The translations under genes were made by a program, and so were the position numbers. From Glandiceps talaboti (lineage: Eukaryota; Hemichordata; Enteropneusta; Spengelidae): a DNA stretch of 32,500 bases. The stretch covers positions 11,704,242-11,736,741 of the forward strand of contig NC_135565.1 of the NCBI RefSeq assembly GCF_964340395.1. Direction: 5' to 3'. How positions within the stretch are numbered: the stretch's first letter is position 1; each line of letters begins with the position of its first letter. The notes below the pieces were generated by a model. That model made no database searches. It saw only the letters and a list, made by a program, of their open reading frames with translations, and had not been told where the DNA came from. This document shows positions 12,030-24,800 of the stretch, one piece after another.

Positions 12030-15000
12030 ACTCTTTCCTTGTTTTTGACCTTCCTTTACCAATCTTAGACTAAAGTACTAAAATTTATTACAAAAATGTT
12101 CGCAATTTTCGTTTTAAACATGTAAAATGTAACTACATTTTTGTATGAGGCCAGACACCAGAGTTATACCTAGCCTTACAAACTATGCTCTATTCCAAAT
12201 TCATTCATGCTACAACAACACTGTCACTGTTTCTCACCTACTTCTATCCATCTTAGTCTAAACTATTAAAATTTATTAGAAAAATGTCCGCCATTTTGAT
12301 TTTTAGCATGTAACTAGGAGACCAGACACCAGAGTTACCTAGACTTACAAACTATGCTCTATTCCAAATTGATTCATGCTACAATAACACTGTCACTGTT
12401 TTTCACCTACTTCTATCCATCTTAGAGTAAACTACTAAAATTTATTAGAAAAATGTCCGCCATTTTGATTTTTAGCATGTAACTAGGAGACCAGACACCA
12501 GAGTTACCTAACCTTACAAACTATGCTCCTTTCCAAATTGAATCATGCTACAACAACAGTCACTGTTTCTCACCTACTTCTATCCATCTTAGACTAAACT
12601 ACTAAAATTTATTAGAAAAATGTCCGCCATTTTGATATTTAGCATGTAACTAGGAGACCAGACACCAGAGTTACCTAACCTTACAAACTATACTCCTTTC
12701 CAAATTGAATCATGCTACAATAACATTGTCACTGTTTTTCACCTATTTCTATCCATCTTAGACTAAACTACTAAAATTTATTAGAAAAATGTCAGCCATT
12801 TTGATTTTTAGCATGTAACTAGGAGACCAGACACCAGAGTTACCTAGCCTTACAAACTATACTCTTTTCCAAATTCATTCATGCTACAATAACATTGTCA
12901 CTGTTTTTCACCTATTTCTATCCATCTTAGACTAAACTACTAAAATTTATTAGAAAAATGTCCGCCATTTTGATATTTAGCATGTAACTAGGAGACCAGA
13001 CACCAGAGTTACCTAGCCTTACAAACTATACTCTTTTCCAAATTCATTCATGCTACAATAACACTGTCACTGTTTTTCACCTATTTCTATCCATCTTAGA
13101 CTAAACTACTAAAATTTGATAGAAAAATGTCAGCCATTTTGATTTTTAGCATGTAACTAGGAGACCAGACACCAGAGTTACCTAGCCTTACAAACTATAC
13201 TCTTTTCCAAATTCATTCATGCTACAATAACACAGTCTCTGTTTTTTACCTATTTCTATCCATCTTAGACTAAACTACTAAAATTTGTTAGAAAAATGTC
13301 AGCCATTTTGATTTTTAGCATGTAACTAGGAGACCAGACACCAGAGTTACCTAGCCTTACAAACTATACTCCTTTCCAAATTGAATCATGCTACAATAAC
13401 ACTGTCACTGTTTTTCACCTATTTCTATCCATCTTAGACTAAACTACTAAAATTTATTAGAAAAATGTCAGCCATTTTGATTTTTAGCATGTAACTAGGA
13501 GACCAGACACCAGAGTTACCTAGCCTTACAAACTATACTCTTTTCCAAATTCATTCATGCTACAATAACACTATCACTGTTTTTCACCTATTTCTATCCA
13601 TCTTAGACTAAACTACTAAAATTTATTAGAAAAATGTCAGCCATTTTGATTTTTAGCATGTAACTAGGAGACCAGACACCAGAGTTACCTAGCCTTACAA
13701 ACTATACTCTTTTCCAAATTCATTCATGCTACAATAACACTGTCTCTGTTTTTTACCTATTTCTATCCATCTTAGACTAAACTACTAAAATTTGTTAGAA
13801 AAATGTCAGCCATTTTGATTTTTAGCATGTAACTAGGAGACCAGACACCAGAGTTACCTAACCTTACAAACTATACTCCTTTCCAAATTGAATCATGCTA
13901 CAATAACACTGTCACTGTTTTTCACCTATTTCTATCCATCTTAGACTAAACTACTAAAATTTATTAGAAAAATGTCAGCCATTTTGATTTTTAGCATGTA
14001 ACTAGGAGACCAGACACCAGAGTTACCTAACCTTACAAACTATACTCCTTTCCAAATTGAATCATGCTACAATAACACTGTCACTGTTTTTCACCTATTT
14101 CTATCCATCTTAGACTAAACTACTAAAATTTATTAGAAAAATGTCCGCCATTTTGATTTTTAGCATGTAACTAAGAGACCAGACACCAGAGTTACCTAAC
14201 CTTACAAACTATACTCCTTTCCAAATTGAATCATGCTACAATAACACTGTCACTGTTTTTCACCTATTTCTATCCATCTTAGACTAAACTACTAAAATTT
14301 GTTAGAAAAATGTCAGCCATTTTGATTTTTAGCATGTAACTAGGAGACCAGACACCAGAGTTACCTAGCCTTACAAACTATACTCTTTTCCAAATTCATT
14401 CATGCTACAATAACACTGTCACTGTTTTTTACCTATTTCTATCCATCTTAGACTAAACTACTAAAATTTGTTAGAAAAATGTCAGCCATTTTGATTTTTA
14501 GCATGTAACTAGGAGACCAGACACCAGAGTTACCTAGCCTTACAAACTATACTCCTTTCCAAATTGAATCATGCTACAACAACACTGTCACTGTTTTTCA
14601 CGTATTTCTATCCATCTTAGACTAAACTACTAAAATTTATTAGAAAAATGTCCGCCATTTTGATTTTTAGCATGTAACTAGGAGACCAGACACCAGAGTT
14701 ACCTAACCTTACAAACTATACTCCTTTCCAAATTGAATCATGCTACAATAACACTGTCACTGTTTTTCACCTATTTCTATCCATCTTAGACTAAACTACT
14801 AAAATTTGTTAGAAAAATGTCAGCCATTTTGATTTTTAGCATGTAACTAGGAGACTAGACACCAGAGTTACCTAGCCTTACAAACTATACTCTTTTCGAA
14901 ATTGATTCATGCTACAATAACACTGTCACTGTTTTTCACCTATTTCTATCCATCTTAGACTAAACTACTAAATTTTGTTAGAAAAATGTCAGCCATTTTG

Positions 15001-15260
15001 ATATTTAGCATGTAACTAGGAGACCAGACACCAGAGTTACCTAGCCTTACAAACTATACTCTTTTCCAAATTGATTCATGCTACAACAACACTGTCACTG
15101 TTTTTCACCTACTTCTACCCATCTTAGATTAAACTACTAAAATTAATAAGAAAAATGTCAGCCATTTTGATTTTTAGCATGTACATGTAACTGAGACCGG
15201 ACACCAGAGTTACATGTACCTAGCCTTGCAAACTTTGCTCTTTTCCAAATCTGATTTAAC
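12030..15260 (+). repeat. Satellite array, 169-bp monomer, 19 copies
   Basis: The landmark CCAGACACC recurs at 12151, 12322, 12491, 12658, 12827 and then every 169 bp exactly to 15024, with a final copy at 15197 (CCGGACACC). The period is constant over 14 successive units. The two edge units are more diverged and carry indels (spacings 171 and 173), as expected for array edges. Internal variants mark subtypes: CATTCATGC versus GAATCATGC, TTTATTAG versus TTTGTTAG, GTCCGCC versus GTCAGCC. The subtype order at 13165-13671 resembles that at 13672-14178, suggesting duplication of a block of three. The unit is about 65% A+T, is not a multiple of three, and has no coding potential. Confidence 0.97.
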
Positions 15261-15387
15261 AGAAACATAACTAGCAAAAGAAATCATGATCAAATACTAC
15301 ACCAATACTTTGACCATAAATATTTGCAAGTTTTAGAGTTGAACAATAAATGTATTAATCCTTTGTTAACTTTCTTATCTCTTACAG

Positions 15388-15499
15388 GTTTGTTACACAG
15401 TACATAACAGATGTCCTATTCAAAGAAGCTGTTGTTTTGCTCGTCTCTAAGAGAAAAAAAATAACTTCAGACTCTATGTGTAGTAAAACAGAAATTTAG
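15388..15499 (+). CDS. Candidate terminal exon (unrecognised)
   Basis: A pyrimidine-rich stretch with CTTATCTCTTACAG ends at 15387 and resembles a 3' splice site. An open frame of 36 codons follows in one phase, beginning FVTQYITDVLFKEAVVLLVS and ending at a TAG at 15497. No family is recognised. It lies just past the edge of the 169-bp array and 70 bp before a GT microsatellite, in sequence otherwise poor in coding signs. A fortuitous acceptor is quite possible, and no partner exon upstream is identified. Confidence 0.2.
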
Positions 15500-15569
15500 A
15501 TCTTAAATCAATTAGTTGTGCACAAGGACATGAGCTCTATTTTGAACATTTTTAATACAATTGAAATGA

Positions 15570-15572
<3 letters not shown>

Positions 15573-15608
<36 letters not shown>
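15573..15608 (+). repeat. (GT)18 microsatellite
   Basis: A pure GT run that marks the left edge of the dispersed repeat region that follows. Confidence 0.97.
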
Positions 15609-15611
<3 letters not shown>

Positions 15612-15619
15612 CAACTTAG

Positions 15620-16990
15620 TCGAAAACTGCAGTCCGATTTCTTTGATACTTGGTGGTCATGTTATATTGGATGTCTAGTAGTGAAATTGTTCAAATGAAA
15701 ATGATCACATCAGATATATGGGTTTTGGGTCAAAAATGTGATTTTTGTCAAAGAATTTAAACTACAAAACTACTGGGCAGATTGGCCTGAAATTTGGTGG
15801 GAACATTCTCAGGGGTGTGTAAATTAAGATTTGTTCATGACATGATGTTTCCATGTGTAATATGCAAAGTAGGGCTTTTTGATTAAAAACCTACAATTCC
15901 AAAACTACTCAGTAGATTGGGCTGAACTTTTAACAGGGATGTATCTGCCGGTGTATAGATGAAGAAATATTAAGCATATAATGATCTCATCAGTAACATC
16001 CAAATTAGGTGTAAACATGTAAATTGGTCAAAAATTTATATCTCAAAAAGTACTTGGTCAGGGAAACTGAAATTTGGTGAGATGGTTCTAGAAGTGTTGT
16101 TCTGCAGATTTCCTTTAGAATAGTTTGACACAATTGGCCCTAGCAACCATGACCATGGCCTTAGCAACAACCAAATGGCAGTATATTTTGGTTAAATAAG
16201 AACACCATCTGGTAGGCAGTTAGTAAACATTCAAAAAATGTATGTAAATATCCCTAGCAACAGTGGCCCCGCCCATGGCAACAGCCCAATAATCACATAT
16301 GTGACAAACATAACATGGTTGGATAGGCAACTGGATAGTCATTCAACAAATGAACACCTATTTTTAGAATGGACTAGCATATGGATAAATATTTTTAAAA
16401 ACTACAGTTGTGCTACATCGCCATTGGCAGTATTTTGGAAAACAATAGTTGTGCTACAATGCCATTTTATATTTCTTTTTTTCTAAATATTTTTTTTCAC
16501 ATCTGAGGTAGTTATGTTTTTCATTGTTCTCCATATGCTCTCTGTTTTTGGTTTCTTCTCATCAGATGTACAGTCATTACATTTTGGAAGAAAAGTTTTA
16601 TATTGTCTTTTTAAATTGATGTCAGTTTGTGCATCCACCAATTCTTGCGAGACTTCATAATTTTTGTGATGTTACAATTTTTTTCTTGAACTTGTTAATA
16701 AAAAGGTTAGGGTCGGCAGTGAAAAACTAGGCAGGGTCAGATAACCGGAATCAAACAATTATTTTTTTTTATTGCTTTAAGAATTATTCAGAACATGATG
16801 ATTCCATTATTGATATGCAAATTATGGCTAAAATGTGTCTTTTTGGTAAAATAATCTTTAATTCCAAAAGTAATGAGCTGGAAATTAATTTGAATGGCTC
16901 TTGGGGTATATAGATGAAGAAGTGTTAAGCATATGATGATCTCATCAGTGACATGAAAATTAGGTATAAAAATGTGAATTTTGTTTAATC
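15620..16990 (+). repeat. Dispersed repeat with degenerate internal copies
   Basis: A motif close to AAAACTACTGGGCAGATTGG followed by CTGAAATTTGGTGGGAAC recurs in diverged form at about 15624, 15770, 15897 and 16040, a period of about 125-145 bp. A second set of units around CCCTAGCAAC recurs at about 16137 and 16251. The stretch at about 15830-16030 reappears at 16785-16985 in the same orientation: both contain TATAGATGAAGAA, TTAAGCATAT and GATGATCTCATCAG or near forms. I recognise the style as that of dispersed invertebrate repeats but cannot name the family. No open frame of interest is present. The 82-codon frame at 16238-16486 is part of the repeat. Confidence 0.7.
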
Positions 16991-17309
16991 TTGTCTCTTG
17001 GCTCTCTTCGTTGGTGTAAACACACATGTGTTTTTGTAATTTGTACTTCAAGCACTTGTTAAATGAGAATGTTAAAAGACACAATCTTTTGTCATTAGAA
17101 AAATTTTGGATATTGCAAAGAGATATAGTCATATAACTTAAATCATGGATAATATTAATAAGTAATAAAATGTAAAATGAACAGAAAACCAGTGTGGACT
17201 TCTATATATCTGACAATTTTACATGTTATACACAGAGTGAAGCTAGCATGTAAGTGGTGAATGATTTCATTTTATTTGATTCAGTTTTATTTTTTGTTGT
17301 TGAATGAGA
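16788..17309. other. Repeat remnant and AT-rich sequence, no gene
   Basis: The first 200 bases repeat 15830-16030, and the rest is plain AT-rich DNA. A 114-codon minus-strand frame (16788-17132) overlaps the repeat copy and has no recognisable motif. Confidence 0.4.
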
Positions 17310-17405
17310 CTGATTTTAGGGAGCGATCAGATTTTACGCTGACTTTTTGTTCACCCCACCCCTGCTGACAAATAAAAAAACACTGCCCCCCCCCCCCCCC
17401 ACATC
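17310..17405 (-). repeat. G-run dispersed repeat (minus strand)
   Basis: On the minus strand a run of 15 G (17386-17400) is followed by CAGTG, a spacer, GAACAAAAAGTCAGCG and GATCGCTCCCTAA. This resembles the plus-strand copy near 29050-29145, which has a G run, CAGTGACTTTTTGTCGG and GACCGGTCCCTAAG. The two are likely members of one family in opposite orientations. Confidence 0.55.
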
Positions 17406-18012
17406 TGTTGACAAGAAATATTCTTGTTCTTTCTTGCAATATATAAAGCTCTTTAGGCAGGAACCCTATGAGAAGTATGATTGTCTGTTCATAGCTGTGC
17501 AAAATATTCATGGTTTTAGTATAAACCAAAAGTTCTAGGATATCTCTTACATTGAGTGAACTATTATCATTATAGATTAATTCAGCTAATTATAAAGTAC
17601 ATTATTAGAAATGAAATTAACATAATTGTAAACCTAGGGGTTTCAGTAAGTTTCAAAGTAGGGAGAGAACTTGAAAAAGTGTCGGGAGAAGTGCATGCTA
17701 TGCCCATGCGTGCATGCTATACAAGTGGGAGGGGGTGTCCCCCTCCCATGGTAAGATCTTTTGAAAAATGAACACCTTTTGGAGGCCATTTAGAGCACCA
17801 TTCATAAGTAAAACACAACTTAGTTATATCATAAAAGTATCACTAATTTTAGGGTTTCAAAAGTTTAAATCATTTCAAGTCATATTGACACAAATGATAA
17901 TGAAAAAAAGATCAAGTACAAAGTATAGTATAGTTTGTTTTATTTATTTACTTGCCCTATGTGGGCTTACCAAGTGAACATTTTGTTCAATACAAATACA
18001 TCCACTGGGCTT
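17406..18012. other. No gene; one GC-rich hairpin at 17726-17748
   Basis: TGGGAGGGGG, TGT and CCCCCTCCCA make a perfect 10-bp hairpin with a 3-nt loop at 17726-17748, next to a direct repeat of the word TGCATGCTAT. The rest is AT-rich. Short open frames at 17556-17771 and 17768-17977 show nothing recognisable. Confidence 0.6.
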
Positions 18013-19548
18013 ATAATAGTGTATGGTACTATACTATAAACTATACAAGACTATATACTATATACTATGCTATGCTATATACTATATACTATATTATACT
18101 ATACTATATACTGTACTATACTATATTATATAGTATATAGTCTAGTATGGTAGTCTAGTATAGTATAGTATAGTAATGTATACTATATGGTATATAGTCG
18201 TGTAATATAGTAGAGTATAGTATATGGTATATAGTATAGTGTAGTATAGTAGAGTATAGTATATGGTGTATAGTAGAGTATAGTATAGTATATGGTATAT
18301 AGTATAGTATAGTATCATATATAGTCAAGTATAGTATATAGTATAATATAGTATATTATATAATATAGTATAGTATATGGTGTATAGCATGATAGCATAG
18401 TATAATATAGTATAGTGTGGTATAATATAGTAGAGTAGAGTATATGGAATATAGTATAGTGTAGTGTAGTGTAGTATAGTATAGTATTAAATCAAGTATA
18501 GTATAGTATATCATATAGTATGGTATATAGTAAATTATAGTGTATAGTATAGTATAGTATATGGTATATAGTATAGTATACTCTACTATATAGTATAGTA
18601 TACTATATACTGTACTATATAGTATACTATACTATATTATACTATACTATATAGTATACTATACTATACTGCATGTATATACTAAACTATACTATACTAA
18701 ACTATACTATACTATACTGTACTATATACCAGACTATAATGCTATATTGCTATAATGCTATGTACTGTACTATATATTAAACTATACTATATACTATGTA
18801 TTTTATTATGCTATATACTATATACTATACTTTACTATTCTGCACTATACTATACTGTACTATACTACACTATACTATACTATAATATACTACACTGTAC
18901 TGTACAATGTACTATACTATATTATACTATACTATACTATGCTATGCTATATACCATAAACTATACTATTTTATACTATACTATATACTAGACTATGCTA
19001 TATACTGTACTATATACTGTATACTATACTATACCATACTATACTATACTATACTATACTATTCTATACTACTAGTATACTATATACTATACTATATACC
19101 ATACTACATAGTATAGTATACTATATACTGTACAATACTATACTATATTATTCGATACCTATACTATAATATATAGTACATATTATATATAGTCTAGTAT
19201 AGTACATTATATAGTATAATATATAGTATAGTATACTGGTAGTATAGTATAGTATAGTATAGTAGAGTATATGTTATTTTGTGTAGTATAGTATAGTACA
19301 TAGTATAGTGTAGTATATATTATAATATAGTATATTATATAGTATAGAATAGTATAGTATAGTATAATATAGTAGAGTATATAGTATAGTGTAGTGTAGT
19401 ATAGTATAGCATAATATATCATATAGTATGGTATATAGTAAAGTATAGTATATGGTATATAGTATAGCATATCATAGTATAGTATTGTATATTATAGTAT
19501 ATAATAGTATAGTATATTATGGTATAATATACTAGAGTATAGTAGAGT

Positions 19549-20435
19549 ATGTGGAATATAGTATAGTGTAGTGTAGTATAGTATAGCATAGTATATCATA
19601 TAGTATGGTATATAGTAAAGTATAGTATATGGTATATAGTATAGCATAGCATAGTATAGTATTGTATATTATAGTATATAATAGTATAGTATAGTATAGT
19701 ATAGTATATTATGGTATAATATACTAGAGTATAGTAGAGTATGTGGAATATAGTATAGTTTAGTGTATAGTATAGCATACTATACCATACCGTACTATAC
19801 TATATACTGTACAATACAATACTATAATATTATTCTATACCTATACTATCATATATAGTCTAGCATAGTATAGTATAGTAGAGTATAGTAGAGCATATGG
19901 TATATAGTATAGCATAGCAAAGTATAGTATAGTCTAGTATAGTATAGTATAATATACTAGAGTATAGTAGAGTATATGGAATATAGTGTATAGTGTATAT
20001 TATAGTGTAGTGTATAGTATAGCATACTATACCATACAGTACTATATAATATACTCTACTATATACAGTACAATAATATACTATAATATTATTCTATACC
20101 TACACTATTGTATACAGTATAGAGTCTAGTATAGCATAGTATAGTATAGTATAGTGTAGTAGATTATAGTATAGTAGAATATATGGAATATAGTGTATAG
20201 TGTATATTATAGTGTAGTGTATAGTATAGCATACTATACCATACAGTACTGTATAATATACTCTACTATATACTGTACAATAATATACTATAATATTATT
20301 CTATTCCTACACTATCGTATATAGTATAGAGTCTAGTATAATCTAGTATAGTCTAGTATAGTATAGTATAGTATAGTGTAGTAGATTATAGTATAGTAGA
20401 GTATGTGGTATATAGTATAGTATACAGTCCAGTAT
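19549..20435 (-). repeat. Higher-order repeat of about 190-235 bp inside the satellite
   Basis: The marker ATGTGGAATA or ATATGGAATA recurs at 19549, 19741, 19974 and 20181, and a weaker form (ATGTGGTATA) at 20402. Spacings are 192, 233, 207 and 221. The units at 19974-20180 and 20181-20401 are nearly identical. Each contains one polarity inversion, with an ATAGT half followed by a CATACTATACCATAC-type half and a return through TATTATTCTAT. Each unit can thus fold on itself. Confidence 0.8.
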
Positions 20436-20775
20436 ATTGATGGCGCAAATCGAGAGATCTGATTGATCTAGGCATCGAACTAGCGCGTCTAAACTGAGCG
20501 ATAATGCACAGTTGGCACGTGTCCAAATTTTGATGTTCTCTCACTGTTCGTCTACAAACGTTATAGTCCGCGCAGGGATGGTGGCACAAATGAAACCAGA
20601 AAATGTTGCGTCATATCTTGTTTCCGACAGTTTCAATATACTGGTATAATATAATAGCGATAAACCACCCCTGGGAATGGTATACCACTCGGTTTTGACC
20701 AGTGAACGAAATATATTGAGTTCACTGCTCAAAACCGAGTGGTATACCATCCCCAGGGAGTGGTTTATTGCTTAA
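20436..20775. other. Unique insert within the satellite
   Basis: About 220 bp of GC-richer non-satellite sequence with words such as GAACTAGCGCGTC and TATAGTCCGCGCAGGG, then a 115-bp foldback. The satellite resumes on both sides. Minus-strand open frames at 20386-20589 and 20541-20750 are chance products, the second being generated by the palindrome. No family is recognised. Confidence 0.75.
20657..20771. repeat. Near-perfect foldback (51-bp arms, 12-nt loop)
   Basis: The arm at 20657-20707 and the reverse complement of 20720-20771 share AAACCAC, then ATGGTATACCACTCGGTTTT, then GA followed by CAGTGAAC. I count one single-base indel and three mismatches. The loop is GAAATATATTGA. It is at the right edge of the unique insert. 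It may be a foldback or MITE-like element, or a palindrome made by template switching during satellite growth. No target-site duplication is obvious. Confidence 0.9.
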
Positions 20776-21835
20776 GTATACTATAGTATAATAGAGTATA
20801 GTAGAGTATATGGTATATGGTATAGTGTCGTGTAGTATAGTATAGTATAGTATGGTATAATATACTAGTATATGGAATATAGTATAGTATAGTGTAGGTT
20901 ATAGAATAGCATACTATAGCATACCTATACTATTGTATATAGTATATAGTCAAGCATAGTATCATATAAAATTAGTATAGTATAGTATAGTATAGTATAG
21001 TCAAGTATAGTATCGTATAAAATTAGTATAGTATAGTATAGTATAGTATAGTATAGTATAGTATAGTATAGTATAGTATAGGATAGTATAGTATAGTATG
21101 GTATAATATAGTAGTGTATAGTAGAGTATATTGAATATAGCATAGTGTAGTGTTGCATAGTATAGTATATAGGCAAGTGTAGTATATAGTATAATATAGT
21201 ATATTATATAGTAGAGTATATAGTATAGTATAGTGTATCGTATATATTATAGCATAGGATAGTATTGTATAGTATATGGTATATTATACTATACTGTACT
21301 ATATAGTAGACTATGATATATACTATACACTGTACTATATAGTATACTACACTATATTATACTATATTATATACTATACTATACTATATACTATAGTATA
21401 CTATACTATACTATATATTATACTATGCTATATACTATATATTAAACTATACTGTACTGTACTATATACTACACTATGCTATTAACTATGTATTTAACTA
21501 TGCTATATACTATATACTATAATATACTAAACTAGACTATGCTATACTATATACTATACTAGACTGTACTATATACTATACTAGACTATACTATACTAGA
21601 CTATACTATGCTATGCTATACTATACTATATACTACACTACACTATACTATATACTCTACTCTAATATTCTATACTATACTATTCTATACTATACTATAT
21701 ACTAGACTATGCCATATACTGTACGATATACTACACTATACTATACTATACTATTCTATACTATACTATACTATATACTACACTATGCTATATACTCGTG
21801 TACTATATACTATACTATATACTGTACTATATACT

Positions 21836-24800
21836 TGTCTTTACTATAAAATATATACTATACTATACTATACAATACTATACTATATACTAGACTATAC
21901 TATGCTATACTGTACTATATACTAGACTATGCTATATACTGTATACTGTACTATATATTTTAATATACTATATATGATAAACTATATTATGCTATACACT
22001 ATACTATACAATATACACTGTACTATACTATACTATACTATGCTATATACTAGACTATACTATATACTATATTCTGTACTATATACTACACTATACTGTA
22101 CTATGCTATACTATACTATGCTATACTATACTATACTGTATTATGCTATACTATACTATATACTAGACTATGCTATATAATATACTATATTCTGTACTAT
22201 ATATTATACTATACTATATTATACTATACTATGCTATACTATATTATGCTATACTATACTATACTAGACTATACTATACTATACTATACTATACTATACT
22301 ATACTATACTGTATTATGCTATACTATACTATATACTAGACTATGATATATAATATATTCTGTACTATATACTATACTATACTATACTATAATATACTAT
22401 ACTATACTGCACTCTATACTAGACTATGATATATACTGTACTATGTTGTATACTGTACTATATACTATACTATATACTGTACTATATACTTGTCTTTACT
22501 ATATACTATATACTATACTATATACTATATACTAGACTATTCTATACGATACTGTACTATATACTATACTATACTATACTATACTATACTATACTATACT
22601 ATACTATACTATACTATATACTAGACTACACTATATACTATACTATGCTCTATACTATGTACCATACTATACTATACTATACTAAACAATATACTGTACT
22701 ATATAGTATACTATGCTATATCATACTATACTATACTATACTCTACTATACTATACTATACTATACTATACTTTACTATATACTATACTATACTATATAC
22801 TATACTATACTAGACTATACTATATACTAGACTGTGCTATATACTATATATTGTACTATATACTATACTATACTATACTATACTATATTATACTGTACTA
22901 TACTATACCATACTATATAGTATAGTATACAATACTATACTGTATTATACTATACTATACTAGACTATACTATATTCTGTACTATATATTATACTATACT
23001 ATATTATACTATACTATGCTATATTATATTATGCTATGCTATACTATACTATATACTATACTATACTAGACTACACTATATACTATATTATGCTATATAC
23101 TATATACTATACATTGTACTATACTATACTATACTGTACTGTACTGTACTCTACTGTACTATACTATACTATACTATATTATACTGTACTATACTATACT
23201 ATACTATACTGTACTATGCTATACTATACTATATACTAGACTATGCTATATAATATGTTATGTACTATATACTATACTATTCTGTACTGTACTGTACTAT
23301 GCTGTACTATACTATATTATACTGTACTATACTATACTATACTATACTATATAGTATAGTATACAATACTGTATTATACTATATGCTAGACTATACTATA
23401 TTCTGTACTATATATTATACTATTCTATATTATGCTATACTATGCTATACTATATTATGCTATGCTATACTATACTAGACTATACTATACTATATACTAT
23501 ACTATACTATACTGCACTATATACTAGACTATGATATATAATATATTCTGTACTATATACTATACTATACTATACTATACTGCACTATATACTAGACTAT
23601 GCTATATACTGGACTATATACTACACTATACTATACTATTCTATACTATATTATACTATATACTAGACTATGCTGTATACTTTACTATATATACTATACT
23701 TTATACTGTACTATATACTTGTCTTTACTATATACTATATACTATACTATACTATATACTAGACTAAACTATACTATACTATACTGTACTATATACTATA
23801 CTATACTATACTATACTATACTATACTATACTATATACTAGACTCAGTATATACTATACTATGCTCTATACTATGTACCATACTATACTATAGTATACTA
23901 AGCTATATACTAGACTATGCTATATACTGTACTATATACTACACTATACTATACTATACTATACTATACCATACTATACTCTACTATATACTAGACTATG
24001 CTATATACTGTATACTGTACTATATATTATACTATACTATATACTATAAACTATATTATACTATACACTATACTATACAATGCTATATACTAGACTATGT
24101 TATATACTATATTCTGTACTATATACTATACTATACTGTATTGTACTATACTATATACTATACTATACTATATACTAGACGACATTATATACTATACTAT
24201 GCTATATACCATATACTATACATTGTACTATACTATATTATACTGTACTGTACTCTACTGTACTATACTATACTATATTATACTGTACTGTACTCTACTG
24301 TACTATACTATACTATATTATACTGTACTATACTATACTAGACTAGACTAGACTATATAGTATAGTATACAATACTATACTGTATTATACTATACTATAC
24401 TAGACTATACTATATTCTGTACTATATATTATACTATACTATATTATACTATACTATGCTATACTATATTATGCTATACTATACTATACTATATACTATA
24501 TACTATACAATACTGTACTATACTATATACTAGACTATACTATATTCTGTACTATATATTATACTATACTATATTATACTATACTATGCTATAATATATT
24601 ATGCTATACTATACTATACTATACTATACTATATACTATACTATACTATACTATACTGCACTATATACTAGACTATGCTATATAATATATTCTGTACTAT
24701 ATACTATACTATACTATACTATACTGTACTATGCTATACTATACTATATACTAGACTATGCTATATAATATATTCTTTACTATATACTATACTATACTAT

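Noticed and set aside
12030-15260. CRISPR-like array
   Set aside because: The repeats are contiguous 169-bp monomers without unique spacers, and the sequence is eukaryotic.
12030-15260. CENP-B box in the 169-bp monomer
   Set aside because: I looked for the TTCG....A..CGGG core and found no match.
16788-17132. 114-codon minus-strand frame
   Set aside because: About 200 bases of it are a copy of a dispersed repeat also present at 15830-16030, and no domain is recognisable.
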